DNA from: Candidatus Brocadia pituitae
GTDB lineage: Bacteria > Planctomycetota > Brocadiia > Brocadiales > Brocadiaceae
Assembly (NCBI GenBank): GCA_017347445.1
Contig: AP021856.1
Span: forward strand, 3,604,613-3,668,612
DNA: 64,000 nucleotides
Direction of reading: 5' to 3'
How positions within the stretch are numbered: position 1 is the first letter of the stretch; every line of letters begins with the position of its first letter. The notes under the pieces are model-generated. The model worked only from the letters and a program-made list of their open reading frames with translations. It was not told the DNA's origin and made no database searches. A program made the translations under genes and the position numbers. Of the stretch, positions 9,209 to 17,492 are shown in pieces.

Positions 9209-10246
9209 CTACGCAGGAACCACCTCCTTTTCCTCAAAACGCTCTTTGGTTTCATCGATGAATCGTTTTGCTGCGTCATACGCTTCCTGAATTTCCAGCT
9301 TTGATGGACCATACGTTGCGTACTTTACCATATCGCAGCGTTCAAGGAATTCCTGCATCAATCGTTTATGGGTGTCGAGTAATTTGCTGGTATGTGCCAG
9401 TTCTCCAAGAAATTCTTCTGTTGTATGCTCCGGCGCCGACAAACCAAACCGATTTTCTATATAATGGCGCACGATGCCAGTTAAGCGATAATAATATTCT
9501 TTGATGAATCCCTTTGCTATCATGTCTTCTTTCAATAACCCTTCCAGCAATTCATAGGCAATTTCATGAGGTAATCTTACGACTATTTCATGCCCCCGTC
9601 CTTTTTCTCTCTTTTTCAGTTTCCTGATTAACCAAAAAATCATCCCTGCTAACAACAACATGGAGGATACAACACCTATCCACGGAAGCAGCCTCCTGAA
9701 ACGAACAGGCACGTCAGCCGGCGGAACAATTTCCTTTATATCGCCGGAAATTTCTCCTTCCTGCAAAACACCCCTGACATCAACCGTTATCTCATAAGTA
9801 ACGATTTCTCCTTCGCCATGGGTGCCCTGGTAAGATATTTTCAATGGCGGAATCGTTTGAGGTCCAATTTCATATGAACTCAGCACACAAGAATAATCAA
9901 CCGTGAAACGACCGTCTTTTTCTCTTTTTGGCGCGTCAACAACTCCTGCTTTTTTTACCGTAAAGACGCCAAGTTGCTGACCAAATTCAGGAAACCGCGG
10001 AACAATACCATCTTTATACGTTACACGAATTCCAAATCTTATCTTGTCGCCAATCGTTATCTCATTTCTGTCGGCATATGCAGTTGCCTCTATCACAGGG
10101 ACGCTTTCTGCACCCAGATTTTCCATGGCAAAGAGACCATTCACATCCTTATCTAGTGTATAAACTACCACAAACAAAAGCAATAGGATATTTAGCAATG
10201 AAGTATAACGTTTTATAACCATTTTCACCCAAACCAAGGTAATCAA
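9209..10246 (-). CDS. BatD-like/DUF4381-like membrane protein of the Bat operon
   Basis: The 345-aa protein has an N-terminal signal anchor (about residues 12-30). A periplasmic beta domain follows (about 48-165, resembling one BatD domain: ADRNEITIGDKIRFGIRVTY). After a transmembrane helix (about 188-208) and a basic KLKKREKGRG segment comes a cytoplasmic helical domain (about 220-335). This matches the short BatD/DUF4381-type proteins that accompany MoxR-DUF58-VWA clusters. The start overlaps the stop of the DUF58 gene by 4 bp. With the long BatD gene downstream, the operon carries two proteins of this general type. Confidence 0.75.
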   Translation of the reverse strand: MITLVWVKMVIKRYTSLLNILLLLFVVVYTLDKDVNGLFAMENLGAESVPVIEATAYADRNEITIGDKIRFGIRVTYKDGIVPRFPEFGQQLGVFTVKKAGVVDAPKREKDGRFTVDYSCVLSSYEIGPQTIPPLKISYQGTHGEGEIVTYEITVDVRGVLQEGEISGDIKEIVPPADVPVRFRRLLPWIGVVSSMLLLAGMIFWLIRKLKKREKGRGHEIVVRLPHEIAYELLEGLLKEDMIAKGFIKEYYYRLTGIVRHYIENRFGLSAPEHTTEEFLGELAHTSKLLDTHKRLMQEFLERCDMVKYATYGPSKLEIQEAYDAAKRFIDETKERFEEKEVVPA

Positions 10247-11118
10247 TATCTCTTTTCCCTTAACCTGAAGAAACGCACAATAGGCTCAACGTAATGCCTG
10301 TTGGTACTGATAATAATCTCGTCTACGCCCATTGATCGAAACAATCGTGACCGCTCCTGCTTTTGTCTGACATTGATCGCGCCAAATTCCTTTCTTGCCG
10401 GCGGATTCGCCGTATCGACCAGGAGTATCTCACCTGACTCAGCATCTCGTAATTCAATAAAACCTACATTCGGCAATTCTTGTTCCCGCGGATCAACGAC
10501 CGTAACCGCAATCACATCATGTCTCTTGTTTGCAATGCGGAGTGCATGCGCATAATCATTCGCCAGAAAATCAGACACAAGAAAAGAAATCGTACGCCGT
10601 GAGGAAATCTTGTTCATGTACTCCAGCGCAACAGCGATATTGGTTCCTTTCCCTGCCGGTTCTGCGCACATGAGTTCACGAATGACGCGCAATACATGTT
10701 TCGCTCCTTTTTTGGGAGGAATAAATTTTTCAATTCTATCCGTAAACATAATCATGCCCACTTTATCATTATTCTTTATAGCAGAAAATGCAAGCAGTGC
10801 GCAGACCTCTGTCGCAATTTCATTCTTTAATTGTCTGACGGACCCAAAATTTCCGGAAGCGCTTACGTCCACAAGAAGCATTACCGTTAGCTCCCGCTCT
10901 TCTACATAGCGCTTGATAAAGGGGCGTCCCATACGGGCAGTCACATTCCAGTCAATCGTCCTTATTTCATCCCCAGGCTGATATTCCCGCACCGCGTCAA
11001 ATTCCATACCCCGCCCCTTGAAAACACTATGGTACTCACCAATAAACGACTCATTCACAAGACGACGGGTATGAATCTCTATCTGCTGGATTTTTTTCAG
11101 GAGATCTTTTGTAATCAT
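10243..11118 (-). CDS. DUF58 domain protein of the MoxR-Bat cluster
   Basis: The 291-aa protein carries the DUF58 signature (about residues 35-75: FKGRGMEFDAVREYQPGDE, then IDWNVTARMGRPFIK). A VWA-like fold follows with a partial metal site (LVDVSASGNFGS). DUF58 proteins are encoded next to MoxR AAA ATPases and VWA proteins, and are thought to be clients or adaptors of the ATPase. There is no signal peptide and no membrane helix, so it is cytoplasmic. It overlaps the next gene by 4 bp. A 125-bp repeat-like element lies between it and moxR. Confidence 0.88.
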   Translation of the reverse strand: MITKDLLKKIQQIEIHTRRLVNESFIGEYHSVFKGRGMEFDAVREYQPGDEIRTIDWNVTARMGRPFIKRYVEERELTVMLLVDVSASGNFGSVRQLKNEIATEVCALLAFSAIKNNDKVGMIMFTDRIEKFIPPKKGAKHVLRVIRELMCAEPAGKGTNIAVALEYMNKISSRRTISFLVSDFLANDYAHALRIANKRHDVIAVTVVDPREQELPNVGFIELRDAESGEILLVDTANPPARKEFGAINVRQKQERSRLFRSMGVDEIIISTNRHYVEPIVRFFRLREKRY

Positions 11119-11152
11119 ATAGCAAACGTATTAAATAAGTTAACATGTGCTG

Positions 11153-11277
11153 GTCATTGCGAACGATAGCAAAGCCAAAGTTGCGGGCACAAGCGGAGCA
11201 AACCCATGAGAATCCTCGTTTTGCCCGGAATAACAGTCACCGCAGAGATCGCTTCTGGCTAACGCCCCCGCAATGAC
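11153..11277. repeat. 125-bp element bounded by GTCATTGC/GCAATGAC
   Basis: The element starts GTCATTGC and ends with the exact reverse complement GCAATGAC. It lies in the 265-bp gap between the moxR and DUF58 genes and has no coding content. The ends resemble widespread bacterial repeats of the CATTGCGAGC...GCAATG type. It is probably a non-autonomous repeat that forms an extended hairpin within the operon transcript. Confidence 0.6.
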
Positions 11278-11383
11278 GAATTTCTCTATGCTTTTCCTAT
11301 AGTGAGCTGCCATGTCAAATGGTTCATGTTTCGCTAATCTATTGAAAGCCCATGAAGCGGCTTAAACCGATTGATCCGATACT

Positions 11384-12373
11384 CTATGGGACCTCGACCG
11401 TATCGAATATCTTTTGCACAATATCTTCGGCGCGTATCTCCTCAGCTTCTGCCTCATAGGTAATAATTATCCGATGGCGAAGGACATCCATTCCTATCGA
11501 TTTTATATCCTGTGGAGTAACAAACCCCCTGCCTTTTATAAAAGCGTGCGCCTTGGCGGCAAGGGTCAGATAAATCGTGGCGCGCGGAGATGCACCGTAT
11601 TCGATAAATTCTTCCAGTTTCAGATTATACGCCTTAGGATCCCTTGATGCATATACAATATCAATAATATAATCCTTGATCTTATCATCAATATAAATCT
11701 CATCAACGATGGCACGCAAACGCAGGATGTCCGCAGGAGATATTACGGGGGTTACCTTGAAATCTTTCCTGGTCAATGCCATGCGTTCCAGGATTTCACG
11801 TTCCTCCTTTTTGTCTGGATACGTGATGTGTAATTTCAGCATAAACCGGTCCACCTGTGCCTCTGGCAAAGGATAGGTGCCTTCATGCTCAATGGGATTT
11901 TGAGTAGCCAGCACAAGAAACGGGTCTTCTAAGGTAAAGGTCTGATCGCCAATGGTGACCTGCCTGTCCTGCATTGCCTCCAGGAGTGCGCTCTGCACCT
12001 TTGCAGGCGCCCGGTTGATCTCGTCGGCAAGAACAATGTTGGTAAAAATGGGGCCCCTGCGCACCGTAAAATCTCCGCTCTTCGGGTTATAAATGAGGGT
12101 ACCAATAAGATCGGCGGGGAGTAAATCCGGCGTAAACTGGATCCTCTGAAACCCGGCTTGCATTGCCTTGGCAAGGGTCATAACCGACATCGTTTTTGCG
12201 AGCCCCGGCACGCCTTCCAGTAATACATGGCCATTGGAGAGGATGCCAATGAGCAATCTTTCAAGTAAATACTTCTGGCCGACAATTACTTTCCCAACCT
12301 CATACATCAGGGTATTCACAAAATCACTTTCCTGCTTTACCTTTTCCGTGATCTTTTTAACGTCTGATTCCAT
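11384..12373 (-). CDS. MoxR-family AAA+ ATPase
   Basis: The 329-aa protein has Walker A GVPGLAKT (about residues 53-60), Walker B VLADEINRAP and a sensor-1 LATQNPIEHEGTYPLPEAQVDRF region. The C-terminal lid has the GASPRATIYL motif of MoxR proteins. MoxR ATPases act as chaperones that remodel or activate metal-binding VWA partners, here presumably the Bat proteins encoded downstream. I chose the ATG at 12373 because a GGAGGGAG ribosome site lies just before it on the minus strand. The longer GTG start would begin inside that site. This is the first gene of the operon. Confidence 0.9.
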   Translation of the reverse strand: MESDVKKITEKVKQESDFVNTLMYEVGKVIVGQKYLLERLLIGILSNGHVLLEGVPGLAKTMSVMTLAKAMQAGFQRIQFTPDLLPADLIGTLIYNPKSGDFTVRRGPIFTNIVLADEINRAPAKVQSALLEAMQDRQVTIGDQTFTLEDPFLVLATQNPIEHEGTYPLPEAQVDRFMLKLHITYPDKKEEREILERMALTRKDFKVTPVISPADILRLRAIVDEIYIDDKIKDYIIDIVYASRDPKAYNLKLEEFIEYGASPRATIYLTLAAKAHAFIKGRGFVTPQDIKSIGMDVLRHRIIITYEAEAEEIRAEDIVQKIFDTVEVP

Positions 12374-12649
12374 TACTCCCTCCACGACAATTCGTTAATT
12401 GCTCAAATTAGATATCGTTATTTATGAAAACGGCCACACGCATGGTATTTGCGCAAAATACCGTGCACCAGATGCAGTCGAGAACAAAATACCAATCACG
12501 TAAATTTTATTAACAGCAAATATCCCGGAATTTGTTCCTTGTGCATAAAACCGCCCATTTCTAATACCACGTCACAACGGCTAAACATTATATACAAATT
12601 TTCTTAATTTGAAATACCCATTTCGCAAATTTCTGGGAAAGGAATGTCC

Positions 12650-12678
12650 TTGACACCGTATGCAAGAGATGCTACGAT
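12650..12678 (+). promoter_or_regulatory. Sigma70-type promoter upstream of mobB
   Basis: TTGACA (12650-12655) and TACGAT (12673-12678) are separated by exactly 17 bp. Transcription would start near 12685 and give a leader of about 120 nt before mobB. The rest of the 430-bp divergent gap between moxR and mobB is AT-rich and shows no other gene. Confidence 0.65.
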
Positions 12679-12805
12679 TTTTCATTCCGAGCAGTGTTAA
12701 ACACCATTGATTTAAATTTTTATGAAGTGTAAAAATCCTTACAGGTCTTTATCGAAATGGCATTGAATATTGGAACTCTTTTTCAGAATACCAGATAAAT
12801 AAACC

Positions 12806-13306
12806 TTGTTAAAGGCTATACCCGTTGTTTCGATTATTGGTAAGCAAAATGCCGGTAAGACAACACTCATTGAGATGCTTATTCCTTTATTAAAGAAGAG
12901 GGGATACCGGGTAGGAACGATTAAATATAATATCCCTTCTTTTCAAATCGATTACGAAGGTAAGGACACGTATCGGCATTATGAGGCAGGGGCAGATATC
13001 GTTTCTATATCTTCTCCGGAAAAACTGGCGATCATAAAAAGGACGGATGGTAAATCGCCATCGCTCAAGAGTATTATAGAAAGCGATTATCGGGATGTTG
13101 ATATCATCCTTGTTGAGGGATATAGACACTGGGATTATCCTGCTATTGAAATAGAAAATAACCAGCATTGCATGATATCAAAAAACAAGGAGTCGAAACA
13201 CGGGTTACGGATTACCAGTGTTGCAAAAACATCGACTCAGGCGCCAGGTTTTAGCCAAGATGATTTAGACAAGGTTATTCATTTTATAGAATCCAGGATA
13301 AAGTAA
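12806..13306 (+). CDS. mobB: Molybdopterin-guanine dinucleotide biosynthesis protein MobB
   Basis: The 166-aa protein opens with the P-loop GKQNAGKTTL (about residues 12-21). The MobB pattern follows: RGYRVGTIKY, DTYRHYEAGAD and VEGYRHWDYPAIEI. MobB is a GTP-binding adaptor that helps attach GMP to molybdopterin, so it points to a bis-MGD molybdoenzyme elsewhere in the genome, such as formate dehydrogenase or nitrate reductase. Length is normal for the family. The start is TTG at 12806; no strong ribosome site is visible, so a slightly different start is possible. The preceding TTGACA-N17-TACGAT promoter supports an independent transcript. Confidence 0.9.
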   Translation: MLKAIPVVSIIGKQNAGKTTLIEMLIPLLKKRGYRVGTIKYNIPSFQIDYEGKDTYRHYEAGADIVSISSPEKLAIIKRTDGKSPSLKSIIESDYRDVDIILVEGYRHWDYPAIEIENNQHCMISKNKESKHGLRITSVAKTSTQAPGFSQDDLDKVIHFIESRIK

Positions 13307-13441
13307 ACCCAACAGGAGGTGATGCAGGTTCAGAAAAAGACCGTAAATAGACAGTGTCATAATGCCAGGTTTCACAAACGTACTTTTAGAACTGATTTTG
13401 TAATATTCAAATATTCAGATGATTTTTGAGAGGAGATTTCA

Positions 13442-13789
13442 TTGAAAAAGATATTAACTAATTGCACAATTCCTATTGCAACGATGTTTGGTATATACTT
13501 AAGTTTTTCCAGTGTCACAGCACATGCCGGTGACGTGAAAAAGATTTACAAGGACACCTGTGAACTCTGCCATGGCGCTGACGGAAAAGGGAGTGAGGCG
13601 GGAAAGCAATTTCAAGTACCAGACTTCACAAATCCGGAATATCAGAAGTCGAGGACTGACGCAGACATGAAAAAGTCAATGACCGAAGGCACCAAAAACC
13701 CAAATTATGTAAAACTCTCCGACCTTGGAGTTGATGCTGCTGACCTTGACCCTCTTGTCAAGTTAGTTCGGGAATTTGGCGGTAAATAA
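13442..13789 (+). CDS. Exported monoheme c-type cytochrome
   Basis: The 115-aa protein has a signal peptide (cleavage probably after ...VTAHA, about residue 29) and one heme-binding CELCH motif (about residues 41-45). A later Met (MTEGTKNPNY region) could supply the second axial ligand. It is a class I small cytochrome c, similar in plan to cytochromes of the c551/c552 type, and would act as a periplasmic or anammoxosomal electron carrier. The start is TTG 13442, chosen because GAGAGGAG lies 6 nt upstream. A strong hairpin downstream (13913-13938) probably ends its transcript. Confidence 0.9.
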   Translation: MKKILTNCTIPIATMFGIYLSFSSVTAHAGDVKKIYKDTCELCHGADGKGSEAGKQFQVPDFTNPEYQKSRTDADMKKSMTEGTKNPNYVKLSDLGVDAADLDPLVKLVREFGGK

Positions 13790-13912
13790 TGTAAAGTTTA
13801 GGGATTGCAAACCAACGGTAGTGGCAAGATGCGCCTTGGCGCTCGTTTGTTATTATAAAACGTGCGAAATGCTTAATTCAATTTGGCATACAAGTAGTAT
13901 TGAAATAGCATA

Positions 13913-13938
13913 AGGGTAGGACATCCGCGTCCTACCCT
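13913..13938 (+). terminator. Intrinsic terminator after the cytochrome gene
   Basis: A 9-bp perfect stem, AGGGTAGGA with TCCTACCCT, encloses an 8-nt loop and is followed by TTTCTTTTC. It lies 124 bp past the cytochrome stop and ends only 16 bp before the rtcA start codon. Confidence 0.75.
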
Positions 13939-13954
13939 TTTCTTTTCAGCACAC

Positions 13955-14998
13955 ATGAAGAAGGATATCATTGCTATTGACGGTTCCTTCGGTGAGGGGG
14001 GAGGACAAATCCTGCGCACTGCCCTTTCGCTCTCCGCCATCACTCAAAGGCCCTTCGAGATTTACAAGATACGGGCGCAGAGAAAAGCACCGGGACTCAG
14101 CCCTCAGCACCTGCAAGCAGTCAATGCCTCTGCCCGCATCTGCAACGCAGAAGTGATGGGGAACCAGTTGCGGTCTACCGATCTCAAATTTTTCCCAGGG
14201 GAGATTCAGCCTGGCACCTATCATTTTGACATTGGAACGGCTGGCTCTGTTTCACTCGTTTTGCAGACCATATTTTATCCACTCAGCCTGACGAATAAAC
14301 CTTCTTCGGTTACCATCACGGGAGGCACACACGTCAGTCACAGCCCCTGCGTAGATTACCTCACGCAACAGTGGCTGCACTTTCTTAAGCAAATTGGCTT
14401 TATTGCCGGGATACAAATCCTGCGGACAGGATTCTACCCGCGCGGTGGTGGTGAGGTCATCGCCACAATACATCCAATAGGCCCGCAACATCCGGTACAT
14501 CTGGAAGACAGAGGAAAACTCCTCATGGTACATGGGTTATCCGTGATAAGTAATCTGGACAGCACGATTGCACAGAGACAGCAATCACAGGCAAAGAAGA
14601 AATTACTGGAGCGAAACATTCCCCATGAAATAGGCATTGCAGAAATACCGTCTACCGGAAAGGGCACGATGCTGCTACTGGTGGGAAAATTTGAACAAGG
14701 CCAATGTTGCTATTTTAGTTTAGGCGCCATAGGCAAACGTGCAGAAACTGTTGCAGACGAAGCTTGCAATCAGTTCCTCTGCTTTCTTGAAACCAAAGGC
14801 ATCATCGATGAGTACCTTGCTGACCAGCTCATCATTCCCCTTGCCCTTACAAAAGGAATATCACAATACATTACCCCCAAAATTACCCAACACCTGCTTA
14901 CCAATATTGAAATTGTAAAATTGTTTTTACCGGTAACTATCGAAGTTACCGGAAATCTGTCTGAAGAAGGTTTGGTTAAAATAGACTGTCCCCCTTAA
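13955..14998 (+). CDS. rtcA: RNA 3'-terminal phosphate cyclase RtcA
   Basis: The 347-aa protein shows the RtcA hallmarks: DGSFGEGGGQILRT at the N-terminus, RAQRKAPGLSPQH, the GTAGSVSLVLQT segment and the FYPRGGGEV motif. The catalytic His is expected near the C-terminus (the ITQHL region is a candidate). RtcA uses ATP to convert RNA 3'-phosphates to 2',3'-cyclic phosphates, through an enzyme-AMP intermediate. No RtcB ligase or RtcR regulator is in the window. The ATG lies 16 bp after a terminator hairpin and has no clear ribosome site, so its own promoter must overlap the hairpin or read-through occurs. It ends 17 bp from a convergent gene. Confidence 0.92.
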   Translation: MKKDIIAIDGSFGEGGGQILRTALSLSAITQRPFEIYKIRAQRKAPGLSPQHLQAVNASARICNAEVMGNQLRSTDLKFFPGEIQPGTYHFDIGTAGSVSLVLQTIFYPLSLTNKPSSVTITGGTHVSHSPCVDYLTQQWLHFLKQIGFIAGIQILRTGFYPRGGGEVIATIHPIGPQHPVHLEDRGKLLMVHGLSVISNLDSTIAQRQQSQAKKKLLERNIPHEIGIAEIPSTGKGTMLLLVGKFEQGQCCYFSLGAIGKRAETVADEACNQFLCFLETKGIIDEYLADQLIIPLALTKGISQYITPKITQHLLTNIEIVKLFLPVTIEVTGNLSEEGLVKIDCPP

Positions 14999-15015
14999 GG
15001 GAAACGATGGGACCA

Positions 15016-16056
15016 TTATATCCGAACCGGTAGCAACGTTGCGACTGATTCAATCGCCTTTCTGAAAGGCGTATTCCGGACATATCTCCATTTTTCATCT
15101 ACCATTCCGTGCTCCGGGGAAGTAATGTTGTTGATCAGGGGAAATCCCTTAAGCCCTTTTTTGAAGGTAATCGCCCGTGTCCTGGAACCTGCCTCACCCA
15201 TGGGGATAATATCGGTAACAAAATCAACCACTACTTGTGCGTCATCAAAAACCTCGGTTGTTATTTCCTGTCCTTTCTTATTGTTACCTATGGTTGCATC
15301 GGGAACTACTTCTGCAAGATTCATGCAAGCAAATACCGCATCTTCGCCCACATGGATGGCGCTTCTTGGTATGCCCACGACAATATCTTTAAAGAGTGCA
15401 TCCACAAATATCTTCTTAAAGAAATGTTTTGTGGCTTCCAATGCATTGGCAGGAGATTTTTCACCGTCCGGTGCATATTTGCCCAAGGTCATTCCCCCTG
15501 CCATATCTTTGAAAAAACTCGCCATCGTGCCTCCCAATCCCACCTTTTTCCCTTCCCGAACGCTACCATCCTTATCAATATATTTAAATGTTGCGCCAGT
15601 CCCCATATCCTTAAAGATATTTAAGAAATTTTCACCGGCGTCCTTTATGTCTTTTCCAACCCTTACCGTAAATTTCGATAGATCTTCACGACGATCTATT
15701 CCTTTCGTATCTTTTTTCAGGCTAAAGTAATCTCCCCCAGGGTTTGATAACAGCTGATCTTCTTTATATTTCTGAAACTGATTTTTCAGTGACATGGGTT
15801 GTATATCTTTCTTTTCCTTTGCATAGGTTATCGATGTCTCAAACGTATTACGCTCAAGCGAAGACAATGCTCCTCCCATGATCCTGGTAGTTACGGTATC
15901 AAAGGTATGCCTTTTATTTACCTCCTGATCACACCTCGCTACTTCATCATAGATGATTTCTTTAAAAGGAGAAGTTTCTCTGCTGCTATATGCACCTAAC
16001 TGAACATCAAACTTTATGGGTTTACTACCTTGGAATACTTTTGAAGTTTCTATCAT
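15016..16056 (-). CDS. Uncharacterised 346-aa protein
   Basis: I do not recognise a family. The protein has no signal peptide. The N-terminal third is charged and probably helical. The middle contains Gly/Ala-rich amphipathic stretches (GLGGTMASFFKDMAGGM) and helices (HFFKKIFVDALFKDIVVGIPRS). The C-terminal part is mixed (VFDDAQVVVDFVTDIIPMGEAGS). The start ATG is clear, and the gene is isolated between the convergent rtcA gene and a 380-bp gap. Its codon use looks like that of neighbours. Lipid or membrane association through the amphipathic middle is possible but unproven. Confidence 0.55.
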   Translation of the reverse strand: MIETSKVFQGSKPIKFDVQLGAYSSRETSPFKEIIYDEVARCDQEVNKRHTFDTVTTRIMGGALSSLERNTFETSITYAKEKKDIQPMSLKNQFQKYKEDQLLSNPGGDYFSLKKDTKGIDRREDLSKFTVRVGKDIKDAGENFLNIFKDMGTGATFKYIDKDGSVREGKKVGLGGTMASFFKDMAGGMTLGKYAPDGEKSPANALEATKHFFKKIFVDALFKDIVVGIPRSAIHVGEDAVFACMNLAEVVPDATIGNNKKGQEITTEVFDDAQVVVDFVTDIIPMGEAGSRTRAITFKKGLKGFPLINNITSPEHGMVDEKWRYVRNTPFRKAIESVATLLPVRI

Positions 16057-16340
16057 GAGTGACGGTATTTAGCAAACTATGTGCCTTCATGACTTGTTTT
16101 TGTCCCATCTTGCACATGGAAATCTGCACGGCTCTAAATCTTGACATAATTGACGTTTAGGACAACTATCAGTTTGTCTTAGCCATATGGTAGAGAATGA
16201 TTAACCCGACACCGGGAATATATTTCCAGCTTCATGATCACTCACGGGAAATTCTGTTCTGCTGTATAGAGTCAAATATGGGCAAATAAGTTTGCAGTTC
16301 TCCTGAGCGCTTATGACGGAAACCCTGCTATTTATACCAC
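16057..16340. other. Intergenic gap without recognised gene
   Basis: This gap separates the divergent unknown gene and the isomerase-like gene. I see no ORF of note. A TTGACA (about 16142) followed 17 bp later by AACTAT is a weak promoter candidate on the plus strand. Confidence 0.4.
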
Positions 16341-16368
16341 TTGACGTAAGTGACCTTTCCTATACGAT
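16341..16368 (+). promoter_or_regulatory. Promoter upstream of the isomerase-like gene
   Basis: TTGACG (16341-16346) and TACGAT (16363-16368) have a 16-bp spacer. Predicted transcription starts near 16375, which gives a leader of about 60 nt and excludes the upstream GTG start for the gene. Confidence 0.5.
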
Positions 16369-16433
16369 TAAATTATTACAATTTTTTAAAATTCATCTTT
16401 CATTTCGGAAAAAAGTTTTTATACTGGAGTATT

Positions 16434-17333
16434 ATGAAAATTGAGCTGAGCACCATGTGTTTTCGTCAAGACGAAATTCTTCCCAAGGTGAAACGATGCA
16501 GAGAGGTTATTGAATCGCAAGGATTTGAATTTGGCATACAGTTGCATAATTCAGTTACCATCGGTCTGTACGACAAAATAAAACGACTCGATGTTCCATT
16601 CACCATTCATGCCCCTGTGCTTTCAGACTACTTTATCAATCTTGCAAATAACGATTTTCAAACTGCCCTGGCGGCATTTGAAAACACAGCGCAGGTAATG
16701 CAGTCCCTGAAGTGTACGGTGGTATTATTTCATGGGTTTTTTATGACGTCAAAACCGGTCAAAAATGACCCTAACAACTACAACAAGGTATTACGTGAAG
16801 CTATTGATGATAGATACCGTCTTGATAATACGCGGGTCATGGATCCAAAATTCCTGGAGACGGAAGAGTTCAAAAAGTACCAACATACCGTAAAAACCCA
16901 TATGAAACAACTCAGGGAACGGTATCCATCCTACACCCTTTGCATGGAAAACGATTTTCCCGGTATCGGAAACGGCAACCAGACACCGGAACATATGAGA
17001 TATCTCGAGTGTCCAGTTTGGCTCGATACTGGCCACCTCTGGGCATCTGCCATCTTAAATAAGTTTGATTTTTACCTAGGGCTGGAATGGGTTTGTAAAA
17101 ACTGTCAGGTAATTGGCGTGCATCTGAATACCAACAGAACCCCGCTTAATTGGAATCTGAAATATCCGGATGGCGACACACACTCGCATTTCTCTAAAAA
17201 ATATGATATGAATATGGACAAAGTTATCTCGGTTCTTAAAAAGAATCATATCAAGCACTTTACCATTGAAATCATAGATGGAGACGTTGATGACATCAAT
17301 TTTTTCATCGAAGCGTATCAGTCGGTCAATTAG
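16434..17333 (+). CDS. Xylose isomerase-like TIM-barrel protein
   Basis: The 299-aa protein fits the AP-endonuclease-2/sugar-isomerase superfamily. Candidate metal ligands lie at strand ends: CMEN (Glu, about residue 170), WLDTGHLW (Asp and His, about 195-201), GVHLN (His) and FTIEI (Glu near the C-terminus). Such proteins isomerise or epimerise sugars, or act as endonuclease-IV-like enzymes. Substrate cannot be told from sequence alone. I chose ATG 16434 (TGGAGT just upstream) over a GTG 84 bp earlier, because the latter lies upstream of the predicted transcription start. It is a single-gene unit followed by a separate promoter. Confidence 0.75.
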   Translation: MKIELSTMCFRQDEILPKVKRCREVIESQGFEFGIQLHNSVTIGLYDKIKRLDVPFTIHAPVLSDYFINLANNDFQTALAAFENTAQVMQSLKCTVVLFHGFFMTSKPVKNDPNNYNKVLREAIDDRYRLDNTRVMDPKFLETEEFKKYQHTVKTHMKQLRERYPSYTLCMENDFPGIGNGNQTPEHMRYLECPVWLDTGHLWASAILNKFDFYLGLEWVCKNCQVIGVHLNTNRTPLNWNLKYPDGDTHSHFSKKYDMNMDKVISVLKKNHIKHFTIEIIDGDVDDINFFIEAYQSVN

Positions 17334-17334
17334 C

Positions 17335-17362
17335 TTGACAAAATAAAATTTATTTGTATGAT
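17335..17362 (+). promoter_or_regulatory. Promoter for the Cache sensor gene
   Basis: TTGACA (17335-17340) and TATGAT (17357-17362) are separated by 16 bp. The promoter starts directly after the isomerase-like stop codon. Predicted leader length before the GTG start at 17493 is about 120 nt. Confidence 0.6.
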
Positions 17363-17492
17363 CGTGTACTGATAATCGCAAGACACTGCGCTGCAAACAT
17401 TACAATTATAAGAATTTTTCAAAAAATGAACGAATCACTTTATACCTTTGATCATAGCGGGGCAAGTATCCAGAGAACCTTGAATTCTTATT

